From an uncultured Tenacibaculum sp. (lineage in GTDB: Bacteria; Bacteroidota; Bacteroidia; Flavobacteriales; Flavobacteriaceae): a stretch of DNA of 64,000 nucleotides. The position numbers and the translations under genes were made by a program. Positions 26,318 through 36,144 of this stretch are shown piece after piece. The stretch spans positions 410,186 to 474,185 of the forward strand of contig NZ_CANMLT010000004.1 in NCBI RefSeq assembly GCF_947498805.1. Reading direction: 5' to 3'. Positions within the stretch are counted from its first letter, which is position 1. Each line of letters opens with the position of its first letter. The notes below the pieces were generated by a model. The model had not been told where the DNA came from. It searched no databases and was given only the letters and a program-made list of their open reading frames with translations.

Positions 26318-27652
26318 ATGAAGAAGCTGGTTGTTTTAGGAGGAGGAGAAAGTGGAGTGGGAACCGCGATTTTAGGAAAACAAAAAGGTTTTGATGTTTT
26401 TCTTTCTGATAAAGGAAAGATAGCTGATAAATACAAAAAAGTTCTTTTACAACAAGAAATAAAGTTTGAGGAAGAGCAGCATTCAGAAGAAATAATATTG
26501 AAAGCTGATGTGGTGATGAAAAGCCCTGGGATTCCAGATAAAGTGGCGTTAGTAACAAAGCTTAAAAAACAAGGGGTAAAAGTAATTTCTGAAATAGAGT
26601 TTGCTTCGGAATATACAAAGGCTACTATTCTTGGAATAACTGGTTCAAATGGAAAAACCACGACAACAATGTTGTTAGGGCATGTTTTAAAACAAGCAGG
26701 AATTAATGTTGGAATAGGAGGGAATATTGGCGACAGTTTCGCTGAGCAAATAGCAAATAGTTCTCATGAGAATTATGTGCTGGAATTGAGTAGTTTCCAG
26801 TTAGATGGAATTGAAAATTTCAAGCCTCATGTAGCAATAATAACAAATATAACACCCGATCATTTAGATCGATATGAATATAAATTTGAGAATTACATAG
26901 CGTCTAAATTCAGAATAACAGAAAATCAAACAGAAGAAGATTTTTTGATTTACGATGGAGATGATGAAGTAATTAACGATTGGATAAATAATACTAAAAT
27001 AAAAGCTCAATTATTACCTTTTTCATTAGAAAGAGAACTGGAAAGAGGAGCGTTTTTGAGAGGAGAAAATATAATTATGAAAATAAAGACAGAGGAAATT
27101 TTAATGAACGTATCTGGATTAAAATTACAAGGAAAGCACAATGTGAAAAATGCAATGGCTACTTCTATGGCTGCTAAGTTAATGCAGGTTAGAAAACAAA
27201 CAATTGCAGAAAGTTTATCAGATTTTGAAGGAGTAGAGCATCGTTTAGAGAATGTGCAAAAGGTAAATGGAATCCAGTTTATAAATGATAGTAAGGCAAC
27301 AAATGTAAATGCTGCTTACTATGCATTAGAATGTATGGATGTTCCTACAGTATGGATCGTTGGAGGAGTTGATAAAGGAAATGATTATAACGATTTATTA
27401 CCATTGGTTCGAGAGAAAGTAAAAGCAATAGTTTGTTTGGGATTAGATAATCAAAAAATTATTGAAACTTTTGGAAACGTTGTGGAGAGCTTGATAGAAA
27501 CTGCTGGTGCTGAAGAAGCGGTAAAAGTAGCGTACAAATTGGCTTCTAAGGGAGATACAGTATTGTTATCTCCGGCATGTGCAAGTTTTGATTTGTTTGA
27601 TAGTTATGAAGATAGAGGTAGAAAATTTAAAGAGGCAGTAAGAGGGTTATAA
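26318..27652 (+). CDS. murD: UDP-MurNAc-L-alanine:D-glutamate ligase
   Basis: 444 residues. An N-terminal nucleotide-binding fold (VVLGGGESGVG) is followed by the Mur ligase ATP loop GITGSNGKTTT near residue 107 and the C-terminal block PACASFDLFDSYEDRGRKF. It adds D-glutamate to UDP-MurNAc-L-Ala in the cytoplasm. The start is one base after the mraY stop. Confidence 0.96.
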   Translation: MKKLVVLGGGESGVGTAILGKQKGFDVFLSDKGKIADKYKKVLLQQEIKFEEEQHSEEIILKADVVMKSPGIPDKVALVTKLKKQGVKVISEIEFASEYTKATILGITGSNGKTTTTMLLGHVLKQAGINVGIGGNIGDSFAEQIANSSHENYVLELSSFQLDGIENFKPHVAIITNITPDHLDRYEYKFENYIASKFRITENQTEEDFLIYDGDDEVINDWINNTKIKAQLLPFSLERELERGAFLRGENIIMKIKTEEILMNVSGLKLQGKHNVKNAMATSMAAKLMQVRKQTIAESLSDFEGVEHRLENVQKVNGIQFINDSKATNVNAAYYALECMDVPTVWIVGGVDKGNDYNDLLPLVREKVKAIVCLGLDNQKIIETFGNVVESLIETAGAEEAVKVAYKLASKGDTVLLSPACASFDLFDSYEDRGRKFKEAVRGL

Positions 27653-27657
27653 GTTTA

Positions 27658-28848
27658 ATGAAAACCATTTTTCAACATATTAAAGGAGATAGAGCTATTT
27701 GGGCTATTGTAGCTATTTTGGCAATATTCTCATTTATGCCTGTATATAGTGCTAGTACCAATTTAGTATATGTAGTTGGTAATGGTTCTACCGTAGGGCA
27801 TTTGGTAAAACACATTGTGCTGTTAATAGCTGGTTTTGCCATTATTTACGGAGTGCATAAAGTACCATATCGCTATTTTAGTGGAGGGTCCGTATTAATG
27901 TTGCCTATTGTAATTCTCTTATTAATAGTAACGCTGGCGCAAGGAACAACTATTGGAGGAGCCAACGCGAGTAGATGGATTCGTATTCCTTTTGTGGGAA
28001 TTGGATTTCAAACATCAACTTTAGCAGGGTTAGTGCTAATGGTGTATGTGGCCAGATATTTAGCTAAAAATAAGGAGAAGCTGATTACTTTCAAAGAAAG
28101 TTTACTGCAATTATGGTTGCCAGTAGGAGCGATTCTTATATTGATTTTACCAGCCAATTTTTCAACAACTGCAATTGTTTTTAGTATGATATTGTTGTTG
28201 GTTTTTATTGGAGGTTATCCACTAAAATTCATACTTTATATATTAGGAATGGGACTTTTTGCTTTGCTGTTTTTTATTCTGGTGGCAAAGGCATTTCCAG
28301 ATGCTATGCCTAACAGGATTCAAACATGGGAAAGTAGGATAGAAAGTTTTATTTCTGGTGATTCTAAAGAGAATTATCAAGTTGAAAAAGCAAAAATAGC
28401 AATAGCAACAGGAGGTTTAGTAGGAAAAGGAGCGGGTAAAAGTGTTCAAAAAAACTTTTTACCACAGTCTTCTTCAGATTTTATTTATGCCATCATTGTA
28501 GAGGAGTATGGGTTTGTAGGAGCTATAATGGTTATTTTTATTTACTTCTTATTGCTATTTAGAATACTGATTACAGCTAAAAAAGCTACGACCATCTTTG
28601 CGACATTATTAGTTATTGGAGTTGGACTGCCAATAATATTTCAAGCCATTATTAATATGGCAGTAGCTGTGAATTTATTTCCGGTAACCGGACAAACATT
28701 ACCACTTATTAGTAGTGGAGGAACATCAATTTGGATGACTTGTTTTGCTTTAGGAATGATCTTAAGTGTAAGTGCATCTAAAAATGAAACAGAAGAAACA
28801 ATTTTAGATGATAATCCTTTAGATATTTTACATGAAACGCTGGACTAA
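27658..28848 (+). CDS. ftsW: Septal peptidoglycan glycosyltransferase FtsW (SEDS family)
   Basis: 396 residues with about ten membrane helices. The C-terminal segment FPVTGQTLPLISSGGTS is the SEDS signature, and conserved Asp and Gln residues lie in the large loop after QSSSDFIYAIIVEEYG. FtsW polymerises lipid II at the septum with FtsI. It lies 5 bases after murD. The usual order murD-ftsW-murG is kept, but 72 bases separate it from murG. Confidence 0.94.
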   Translation: MKTIFQHIKGDRAIWAIVAILAIFSFMPVYSASTNLVYVVGNGSTVGHLVKHIVLLIAGFAIIYGVHKVPYRYFSGGSVLMLPIVILLLIVTLAQGTTIGGANASRWIRIPFVGIGFQTSTLAGLVLMVYVARYLAKNKEKLITFKESLLQLWLPVGAILILILPANFSTTAIVFSMILLLVFIGGYPLKFILYILGMGLFALLFFILVAKAFPDAMPNRIQTWESRIESFISGDSKENYQVEKAKIAIATGGLVGKGAGKSVQKNFLPQSSSDFIYAIIVEEYGFVGAIMVIFIYFLLLFRILITAKKATTIFATLLVIGVGLPIIFQAIINMAVAVNLFPVTGQTLPLISSGGTSIWMTCFALGMILSVSASKNETEETILDDNPLDILHETLD

Positions 28849-28876
28849 AAATATCAATCTAAACAGAAGTAATATA

Positions 28877-28924
28877 ATGAGCGTTACATACAATCATAAT
28901 TATAAAATAACAAAGACTGTATGA
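28877..28924 (+). CDS. Possible 15-codon leader peptide upstream of murG
   Basis: An ATG at 28877 opens a 15-residue frame ([15 protein letters not shown]) whose TGA stop overlaps the murG ATG as ATGA. It fills most of the only sizeable gap in the 15-kb cluster. It may couple translation into murG or be chance; no homology is claimed. Confidence 0.25.
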   Translation: MSVTYNHNYKITKTV

Positions 28925-30012
28925 AACAATCGATTAATGTTATTATAAGTGGAGGAGGAACAGGTGGACACATCTACCCGGCAATTGCGATAGCAAATGA
29001 AATTAAACTGCGTTATCCAAGTGCGAATATTTTGTTTGTAGGAGCAAAGGATAAAATGGAGATGGAGAAAGTGCCTCAAGCAGGTTATGATATTAAAGGA
29101 TTATGGATTTCTGGAATCCAAAGGAAAATAACATTAAAGAATTTGAGTTTTCCTTTTAAGCTATTAAGTAGTTTATGGAAAGCTAATGCTATTATTAGAA
29201 AGTTTAAGCCAGATGTAGCAATTGGTACAGGTGGTTTTGCTAGTGGTCCTACATTAATGGTGGCCAATAGAAAAGGAATTCCAACCTTAATTCAAGAGCA
29301 AAACTCATATCCTGGAATAACGAATAAGTTGTTAGGTAAAAAAGCAGGAAAAATATGTGTTGCTTATGATAATTTGGAACGATTTTTTCCATCTAGTAAA
29401 ATTATAAAAACAGGAAATCCTGTTCGACAAGATTTGTTGTTTATACATACAAAAACAGAAGAAGGGAAAGCTTTTTTTAAGTTGGATCCTAACAAAAAAA
29501 CTGTACTGGTCTTAGGAGGAAGTTTAGGGGCGAGAAAGATTAATGAATTAATACAATTTGAATTGAAGTTCTTCAAAGAGCAAGATATACAAGTGATATG
29601 GCAATGTGGGAAATTGTATTATGAAGAGTATAAAAAGCATAACGAAGAAGAAGGAATTCAAGTACATCAATTTTTAAATAGAATGGATTTGGCCTATGCA
29701 GCAGCAGATTTTGTTGTGTCTAGAGCGGGAGCAAGTTCGGTTTCAGAATTGTGTATCGTTGGAAAGCCAACCATTTTTATTCCTTCTCCAAATGTGGCAG
29801 AAGATCATCAAACTAAAAATGCAAAAGCAATTGCAGATAAGCATGGAGCTATTTTAGTAAAAGAAAATGAATTGAATACATTTCCAATAGTATTTGAAAC
29901 ATTATTAAAAGATAAAGGGAAACAAGAAAGTTTAAGTGAAAATATTAAAACGTTGGCATTACCTAATGCAACGAGTGATATAGTAAACGAAATAGAAAAG
30001 TTAATTAGTTAG
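28921..30012 (+). CDS. murG: UDP-GlcNAc:lipid I GlcNAc transferase (lipid II synthase)
   Basis: 363 residues, a GT-B glycosyltransferase at the inner face of the cytoplasmic membrane. The N-terminal [11 protein letters not shown] loop and the later [12 protein letters not shown] and [14 protein letters not shown] blocks form the acceptor and UDP-GlcNAc sites. Its stop TAG shares the last base with the GTG start of murC. Confidence 0.96.
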   Translation: MKQSINVIISGGGTGGHIYPAIAIANEIKLRYPSANILFVGAKDKMEMEKVPQAGYDIKGLWISGIQRKITLKNLSFPFKLLSSLWKANAIIRKFKPDVAIGTGGFASGPTLMVANRKGIPTLIQEQNSYPGITNKLLGKKAGKICVAYDNLERFFPSSKIIKTGNPVRQDLLFIHTKTEEGKAFFKLDPNKKTVLVLGGSLGARKINELIQFELKFFKEQDIQVIWQCGKLYYEEYKKHNEEEGIQVHQFLNRMDLAYAAADFVVSRAGASSVSELCIVGKPTIFIPSPNVAEDHQTKNAKAIADKHGAILVKENELNTFPIVFETLLKDKGKQESLSENIKTLALPNATSDIVNEIEKLIS

Positions 30013-31364
30013 TGGATTTAAATCATATACATAATATTTACTTTGTAGGGATAGGGGGAATTGGAATGAGTGCCATTGCACGTTATTTTTCTGTGAATGG
30101 GAAAAAAGTGGCTGGATATGATAAAACCCCATCTGTAATAACAAAATCACTAGAAGAGATTGGTGTTGAAATTCATTTTGATGATGCTGTTAAAAATATT
30201 CCGATTTCTTTTTTAGATAAAGAAAAAACCTTAGTTGTCTATACGCCGGCAATACCTAATAATCATCTAGAATTAAATTATTTCAAAGAGAATAATTATA
30301 CAGTGGTAAAAAGGGCAGAAGTATTAGGAATAATTACGAACAATACTTTTTGTTTTGGAGTAGCTGGAACCCATGGAAAAACAACCACTTCTTCTATTTT
30401 AGGTCATATTATGGAATCTGAAAAAGCTACGGCCTTTTTAGGTGGGATTACAGAAAATTACAATTCAAACTTAATATTAGGAGAAGATAAAATATCTGTA
30501 GTAGAAGCGGATGAGTTTGATCGTTCTTTCTTGCAATTGTCGCCTAATATAGCTTGTGTTACTTCTATGGATGCGGACCATTTAGATATTTATGGAGAAA
30601 GTGAAGCATTGCAAGAATCGTTTAGAGATTTTGTAGCTAAGGTCTCGGAAACATTGATAGTTGCCAAAGGATTACCTCTAAAAGGGTTAACCTATGCAAT
30701 TAATGAAGAGGCTGATTATAAGGCGGTAAACCTAAGGGTGAAAAATGGAGTATATGTGTTTGATGTAAACACACCAACTTCTGAGGTAAAAGATATAGAG
30801 TTTAGCTTACCAGGGAAGCATAATGTAATGAATGCTTTAGCAGCTTTAGCTATGGCAGATGTGTATGGAGTTTCTTTAGAAGTAATAAAAAGCAAACTGA
30901 AAAGTTTTAAGGGAGTTCAAAGAAGGTTCTCGTATAAAATTAAATCCGAAGAAATTGTTTTAATAGATGATTATGCACATCATCCAACAGAGATAAATGC
31001 GGTAGAGAATTCGGTAAGAGAAATGTATCCAAATGAAAACGTTTTGGCAATTTTTCAACCTCATTTATATAGTAGAACAAAAGATTTTGCAGATGATTTT
31101 GCAGAAGCACTTTCCAAGTTCGATGAGTTGTTGTTGTTAGATATTTATCCAGCAAGAGAATTACCAATTAAAGGAGTTACATCATCTTGGTTGTTAGAAA
31201 AAATAACTGCTGAAAACAAGCAGTTGGTTTCGAAAGAAAAATTATGTGCACATGTAGAAGAATCATCGGCTAAAATTGTGACAATTTTAGGAGCAGGAGA
31301 TATAGGTGTATTGGTGAAAGATGTAAAAGAAGTTTTAGAAAAAAAGTATCAAATTTTCGAATGA
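30012..31364 (+). CDS. murC: UDP-MurNAc:L-alanine ligase
   Basis: 450 residues from a GTG that overlaps the murG stop by one base. The N-terminal FVGIGGIGMSAIA dinucleotide fold, ATP loop AGTHGKTTTSS near residue 117 and DDYAHHPTEI block are diagnostic of MurC. It is the first Mur ligase step. The end overlaps ftsQ by 4 bases (ATGA). Confidence 0.96.
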   Translation: MDLNHIHNIYFVGIGGIGMSAIARYFSVNGKKVAGYDKTPSVITKSLEEIGVEIHFDDAVKNIPISFLDKEKTLVVYTPAIPNNHLELNYFKENNYTVVKRAEVLGIITNNTFCFGVAGTHGKTTTSSILGHIMESEKATAFLGGITENYNSNLILGEDKISVVEADEFDRSFLQLSPNIACVTSMDADHLDIYGESEALQESFRDFVAKVSETLIVAKGLPLKGLTYAINEEADYKAVNLRVKNGVYVFDVNTPTSEVKDIEFSLPGKHNVMNALAALAMADVYGVSLEVIKSKLKSFKGVQRRFSYKIKSEEIVLIDDYAHHPTEINAVENSVREMYPNENVLAIFQPHLYSRTKDFADDFAEALSKFDELLLLDIYPARELPIKGVTSSWLLEKITAENKQLVSKEKLCAHVEESSAKIVTILGAGDIGVLVKDVKEVLEKKYQIFE

Positions 31365-32086
31365 AAAAAGTCATAGCATATATCGGATTTTTGTTGTTGC
31401 TGACGTTTTTGGCATTTTTATATGGGTTTGCGTCCAATAGAAATGGGGATAAAACCATTAAAAATACTGTGGTAGAGTTCGAAGCTGGAGATAATAATTT
31501 CCTGACACACAGTTTGGTTGATAAAATGTTAATACAAAATAATGATTTTGTTAAAAACCAAGCAAAAAGAATAGTAGATTTACACTTTCTAGAAACAAAA
31601 GTTTCTGCTAGCCCATACGTAGAAAAAGCAGCTGTTTATATGACTGTTGATGGTGTGTTAAAAACACTAATCAAACAGCGAAAGCCTTTGGCTAGAATTG
31701 TTAATAAAAACAATTCGTTTTATGTTGATAAACAGGGGGTTGAAATTCCGATTTCTAAAAATTTTTCTGCAAGGGTACCCTTAATATCTGGTGTGGGGAG
31801 TCCAGATGAAATAGATGAAGTTACTGAGTTAATAAATGTAATCGCTAATGACGACTTTTTAAATAAAGAAGTTATTGCAATAGATAAGACGGCTAAAAAC
31901 GAATATAGATTTTCAGTTAGAAGCGGTAATTATAAAGTGCATTTTGGAAAGTTTGTAAATGTAGATAAGAAGATAAAAAAGTTAAAAGCATTTTATAATA
32001 AAGCATTTATAGATAAGTCTATTAACGAATATGAAGTAATTAATTTAAAGTATCACAACCAAGTTGTGTGCACAAAACAATCGTAG
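31361..32086 (+). CDS. ftsQ: Cell division protein FtsQ/DivIB
   Basis: 241 residues. A short N-terminal tail and one membrane helix (about 4-20) are followed by a POTRA-like domain (about 35-105) and the FtsQ beta domain, with KQRKPLARI and the VDKQGVEIP block. It links early and late septum proteins. It sits between murC and ftsA as in other Flavobacteriia. Confidence 0.9.
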   Translation: MKKVIAYIGFLLLLTFLAFLYGFASNRNGDKTIKNTVVEFEAGDNNFLTHSLVDKMLIQNNDFVKNQAKRIVDLHFLETKVSASPYVEKAAVYMTVDGVLKTLIKQRKPLARIVNKNNSFYVDKQGVEIPISKNFSARVPLISGVGSPDEIDEVTELINVIANDDFLNKEVIAIDKTAKNEYRFSVRSGNYKVHFGKFVNVDKKIKKLKAFYNKAFIDKSINEYEVINLKYHNQVVCTKQS

Positions 32087-32087
32087 T

Positions 32088-33437
32088 ATGGAAAACAATA
32101 AAATAGCAGTTGGATTAGATATTGGTACAACCAAGATTGTTGCCATGATTGGCCGTAAAAACGAATACGGTAAACTGGAAGTTTTAGGAATAGGAAAAGC
32201 GAAAAGTTTAGGTGTAAAACGAGGTGTGGTAAATAACATAACCCAAACGATACAATCTATTCAGCAAGCAGTTGATGAAGCACAGAGTGTTTCAGGGCAG
32301 AAGATCGATGATGTAGTAGTAGGTATTGCAGGGCAACATATACGTAGCTTACACCATAGTGATTATATTACTAGAGAGAAATCAGACGAGGTAATAGACG
32401 AACATGATATAGAGAACTTGGTAGACCAAGTACATAAGTTGGTAATGTTACCAGGAGAGGAAATTATTCATGTGTTGCCACAAGAATATAAAGTAGATAG
32501 CCAACCAGAGATAAAAGAGCCTATAGGAATGTATGGAGGTAGGTTAGAAGCTAATTTTCATGTAGTAGTTGGACAAGTTTCTTCTATAAGGAATATTGGT
32601 CGTTGTGTAAAAAGTGCAGGTTTAGAATTAGCGGATATCACTTTGGAACCGTTGGCATCTGCATCTGCAGTATTAAGTCAAGAAGAGAAGGAAGCAGGTG
32701 TAGCGTTGATTGATATAGGTGGAGGAACAACTGATTTAGCAATTTTTAAAGACGGAATTATTCGTCATACCGCTGTTATTCCATTTGGAGGAAATGTAAT
32801 TACAGAAGATATAAAAGAAGGTTGCTCAATAATTGAAAAGCAAGCTGAATTATTAAAAGTTAAGTTTGGTAGTGCTTGGCCAGGAGAAAATAAGGAAACT
32901 GAAATAGTTTCTATTCCAGGTTTAAGAGGTAGAGAACCAAAAGAGATAACACTTAAAAATTTATCTAAAATAATTCATGCACGTGTTCAGGAAATTATAG
33001 AACATGTGTATTTAGAAATAAAAAATTACGGACACGAAACTCAAAAGGGTAAGCTTATTGCAGGAATTGTTTTAACAGGAGGTGGATCTCAGTTAAAACA
33101 TTTACGTCAACTGGTAGAGTACATTACTGGAATGGATGTACGTATTGGATACCCGAATGAGCATCTAGCTGGAGATTCTGATGATGTTTTATCAAGCCCA
33201 GCATATGCAACAGCTGTAGGATTATTGATGGAAGGGTTGGAGAAGCAAAGTAAAGAGGAAATCGTAGAAGTTGTAGTTGAAGAAACAAAAACTGAAGCAT
33301 TAGAAGAAGATCATGCTATAGAAGAAGATACAACTGCTCAAAAAGTAGAGCAGCAACAAGTACAGAGACCTAAATCTAAATCATTCTTTGAAAAGTTTAC
33401 CGAACGATTTAAAGAATTTTTAGATAACGCAGAATAA
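32088..33437 (+). CDS. ftsA: Cell division protein FtsA
   Basis: 449 residues from the ATG at 32088, two bases after the ftsQ stop; an upstream GTG in the same frame lies inside ftsQ. It is an actin-like ATPase that tethers FtsZ to the membrane. The phosphate-1 loop GLDIGTTK and phosphate-2 block IDIGGGTTDLA are clear. A Glu/Val-rich linker (about 385-425) precedes the C-terminal amphipathic helix (SFFEKFTERFKEFLDN) that binds the membrane. Confidence 0.96.
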   Translation: MENNKIAVGLDIGTTKIVAMIGRKNEYGKLEVLGIGKAKSLGVKRGVVNNITQTIQSIQQAVDEAQSVSGQKIDDVVVGIAGQHIRSLHHSDYITREKSDEVIDEHDIENLVDQVHKLVMLPGEEIIHVLPQEYKVDSQPEIKEPIGMYGGRLEANFHVVVGQVSSIRNIGRCVKSAGLELADITLEPLASASAVLSQEEKEAGVALIDIGGGTTDLAIFKDGIIRHTAVIPFGGNVITEDIKEGCSIIEKQAELLKVKFGSAWPGENKETEIVSIPGLRGREPKEITLKNLSKIIHARVQEIIEHVYLEIKNYGHETQKGKLIAGIVLTGGGSQLKHLRQLVEYITGMDVRIGYPNEHLAGDSDDVLSSPAYATAVGLLMEGLEKQSKEEIVEVVVEETKTEALEEDHAIEEDTTAQKVEQQQVQRPKSKSFFEKFTERFKEFLDNAE

Positions 33438-33519
33438 AGTATAATTAATAAAGCTCTTTATTTGATCCCCTAATAAGAGCAAGAGTAGAATAAGAAAAAA
33501 GATTAAACGAAAAGTTATT

Positions 33520-35400
33520 ATGAGCGCAGAATTTGATAACATTTCATTCGACATGCCAAAATCACAATCGAATGCCATTAAAGTAATTGGTGTTGGCGGG
33601 GGAGGTAGCAATGCTGTAAACCACATGTATAGTAAACAAATTCACGGAGTAGATTTCGTAATTTGTAATACAGATGCACAAGCACTAGAGAATAGCCCAA
33701 TTCCTAATAAAATACAATTAGGAGCCCATTTAACATCAGGGTTAGGTGCAGGGGCAAACCCAGAAATTGGAGCACAAGCAGCCGCCGAAAGTATTCAGGA
33801 AATTCAGCAAATGTTAAGTACCCATACCAAAATGGTATTTATCACCGCTGGAATGGGAGGTGGTACCGGAACTGGTGCAGCTCCTATTATTGCTAAAATT
33901 GCTAAAGACATGGATATACTTACGGTAGGTATCGTAACTATGCCATTTCAGTTTGAAGGAAGAATGCGCTCAAAACAAGCTCAAAAAGGTGTAGATGAGC
34001 TTCGTAAAAATGTAGATTCTTTAATTGTAATTAATAACAATAAGTTAAGAGAAGTTTACGGAAATCTTGGATTTAAAGCTGGTTTCTCAAAGGCAGATGA
34101 AGTATTAGCAACTGCAGCAAAAGGAATTGCAGAAGTTATTACTCATCACTATAAGCAAAATATCGATTTACATGATGCTAAAACGGTACTTTCTAATAGT
34201 GGAACTGCAATTATGGGATCTGCTAAAGAAACAGGAGCAAACCGTGCTAAGAACGCCATTGTAAAAGCGTTAGATTCTCCGTTGTTAAATGATAATAAAA
34301 TTGCAGGAGCTAAAAATGTATTATTATTAATTGTTTCTGGAGCTAATGAGGTTACCTTAGATGAGATAGGTGAGATTAACGATTACATTCAAGATGAAGC
34401 TGGATACGATGCCAATATTATTATGGGTATTGGAGAAGATGATACTCTTGAAGATGGAATTGCAGTAACTGTTGTTGCTACGGGTTTCGCAAGTGATCAG
34501 CAAAGTACTATTACAAATACAGAAGTAAAGAAAATTGTACATACACTAGAAGATGATCAAAAGGCAACTTATTCTTTTGGTGAACAAACAATTGAAAAGG
34601 CTCCTAGTATTGACGAACCTTTAGCTGAAAAGAAGGAAGAAAAAATAGTTCATGTACTACAAGAGGAGGTAGAAGAACTTCAACAACCTAAGTTGAATTT
34701 AATACCTACTTCAGAAGTCATCAAAAATATTGATGTAGTTTATGAGGAGATCACTATTGAAAATGTATCAGAAGATGATTTTATCATAACAAATGTAGCA
34801 GATAAGAAAGAGGAGGTAAAAGAAGAAAAACCAAAAGTGGTTCAGCAAGATTTGTTGTTTGATCTTCCTTTAAACTCTTATGAAGAAATTAAACCTGCTG
34901 CTCGTCTTGTAGATACTACTAAAGAAATTGAAAACATTCAGGTAGTAGCGGAAGAAGTAAAACCAGTTCATCAGCAAATTGAAAAGCGTTATATTTTAGA
35001 TGATTTTGATGTTGAGCCTACAATTGGAAAAAGTTCAACTCCTGAAATTAAAAATGAAGTAGTTGAAGAAGAGTTGCAATTTGAAGTAAAAACAAAAACT
35101 CAAGAAGAAATTAATAACATAGATACGGTTAGTGAAGAAGTATCTCCATTGAGTTTAACGATTTCTGAATTGCAAAAGAGACGTAATGATCGAATTGAAA
35201 CAATGAAGAAATTCAATTATAAGTTCAATGATCAAGTTTCAAAGAATATAGATGAAATTGAGCGTCAACCAGCTTATAAACGATTAGGAGTTGATATTGA
35301 TGCAGGTTCAGATATTAGTAAAACTGAAACGGCGTTGAACAATGATAAAGATGACTTGTTGAGATCGAACAACTCATTTTTACATGACAACGTAGATTAA
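33520..35400 (+). CDS. ftsZ: Cell division GTPase FtsZ, with long C-terminal extension
   Basis: 626 residues, against 380-400 in E. coli. The GTPase/polymerisation core occupies about 1-330, with GVGGGGSNAVNHM and the tubulin signature GGGTGTGAAP. The following 230 residues are acidic and probably disordered. The C-terminal conserved peptide is EIERQPAYKRLGVD near 585-598, followed by a further tail. Long FtsZ linkers are usual in Flavobacteriia. An 82-base gap after ftsA and a strong terminator after the gene mark the end of the cluster. Confidence 0.96.
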   Translation: MSAEFDNISFDMPKSQSNAIKVIGVGGGGSNAVNHMYSKQIHGVDFVICNTDAQALENSPIPNKIQLGAHLTSGLGAGANPEIGAQAAAESIQEIQQMLSTHTKMVFITAGMGGGTGTGAAPIIAKIAKDMDILTVGIVTMPFQFEGRMRSKQAQKGVDELRKNVDSLIVINNNKLREVYGNLGFKAGFSKADEVLATAAKGIAEVITHHYKQNIDLHDAKTVLSNSGTAIMGSAKETGANRAKNAIVKALDSPLLNDNKIAGAKNVLLLIVSGANEVTLDEIGEINDYIQDEAGYDANIIMGIGEDDTLEDGIAVTVVATGFASDQQSTITNTEVKKIVHTLEDDQKATYSFGEQTIEKAPSIDEPLAEKKEEKIVHVLQEEVEELQQPKLNLIPTSEVIKNIDVVYEEITIENVSEDDFIITNVADKKEEVKEEKPKVVQQDLLFDLPLNSYEEIKPAARLVDTTKEIENIQVVAEEVKPVHQQIEKRYILDDFDVEPTIGKSSTPEIKNEVVEEELQFEVKTKTQEEINNIDTVSEEVSPLSLTISELQKRRNDRIETMKKFNYKFNDQVSKNIDEIERQPAYKRLGVDIDAGSDISKTETALNNDKDDLLRSNNSFLHDNVD

Positions 35401-35422
35401 ATAAAAAAAACATAATTTTATA

Positions 35423-35450
35423 AATTCCCGATTTATCGGGAATTTTTTAT
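35423..35450 (+). terminator. Terminator of the division/cell-wall cluster
   Basis: A 10-bp perfect stem AATTCCCGAT/ATCGGGAATT with a 2-base loop (35423-35444) is followed by a T run. Confidence 0.93.
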
Positions 35451-35466
35451 TCTAAAATTTAAAGAT

Positions 35467-35913
35467 ATGAGCTTACAAGAACAAGTAATGAGTAAAATGA
35501 AAGAAGCTATGAAATCAAAAGATACAGTAGCTTTAACTGCTTTAAGAGCACTTAAATCGGCTTTTATGTTGGCAAATACAGAAGCTGGTTCGGGAGATTT
35601 ATCTGAAGCGGATGAATTAAAAATTGTTCAAAAACAAGTAAAACAAAGAAAAGATAGTGCCACTGTATTTAAAGAACAAGGAAGAGAAGATTTAGCGGAG
35701 CCAGAATTGGCAGAAGCGGCAGTTTTAGAGCAGTTTTTACCGAAAGCATTATCTGAAGAAGAGATTACTGCTGTAGTGGAAAAAGTAATTGCAGATACCG
35801 GTGCTGATGGAATGAAAGATATGGGGAAAGTGATGGGAGTTGTTTCTAAACAATTGGCTGGACAAGCAGATGGTAAAACCATTTCTACCATTGTAAAAGC
35901 AAAATTAGCTTAA
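35467..35913 (+). CDS. yqeY: GatB/YqeY domain-containing protein
   Basis: 148 residues. The protein is the isolated helical YqeY domain found at the C-terminus of GatB, with blocks RALKSAFMLA and KQVKQRKDSA near the middle. It may affect tRNA-dependent amidation, but the function of the free form is not established. It stands between the ftsZ terminator and tRNA-Arg, and no terminator separates it from the tRNA. Confidence 0.9.
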   Translation: MSLQEQVMSKMKEAMKSKDTVALTALRALKSAFMLANTEAGSGDLSEADELKIVQKQVKQRKDSATVFKEQGREDLAEPELAEAAVLEQFLPKALSEEEITAVVEKVIADTGADGMKDMGKVMGVVSKQLAGQADGKTISTIVKAKLA

Positions 35914-35922
35914 TAAGGTATA

Positions 35923-35996
35923 GACTCAGTAGTTCAACTGGATAGAACATCAGATTTCGGCTCTGAGGGTTGGAGGTTCGAGTCCTCTCTGGGTTG
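35923..35996 (+). tRNA. tRNA-Arg (anticodon TCG)
   Basis: A 74-base cloverleaf: acceptor GACTCAG with CTGGGTT (two G-U pairs), D stem GTTC/GAAC, anticodon stem TCAGA/TCTGA with loop TTTCGGC giving anticodon TCG (reads CGA), T stem GGAGG/CCTCT and loop TTCGAGT. CCA is not encoded. Confidence 0.95.
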
Positions 35997-36003
35997 CTAA
36001 AAC

Positions 36004-36038
36004 AAAAGCAGCTAGTTGTAATACTTTGCTGCTTTTTT
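36004..36038 (+). terminator. Terminator after tRNA-Arg
   Basis: The stem AAAAGCAGC (36004-36012) with GCTGCTTTT (36028-36036) ends in TTTTTT. Confidence 0.85.
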
Positions 36039-36110
36039 AGGGGAAAAGAATCTCTTTATTAGAGAATTTACTTGCTTGTTGCCAAATTTATGAAAAGAAT
36101 AATTTCTGTT

Positions 36111-36126
36111 TGTAACATTTGTTACA
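36111..36126. promoter_or_regulatory. Palindrome TGTAAC-N4-GTTACA, likely Crp/Fnr-type operator
   Basis: A perfect inverted repeat with 6-bp half sites lies 19 bp before the M90 peptidase start. Its form and size fit a dimeric Crp/Fnr-family site, and a Crp/Fnr gene lies 0.8 kb downstream. Which protein binds is an inference. Confidence 0.5.
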
Positions 36127-36144
36127 TAGAAGAAATTTTATGAG

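Noticed and set aside
35923..35996. tRNA-Arg as a phage or island attachment site
   Set aside because: No integrase, no 3' tRNA repeat and only core genes nearby.
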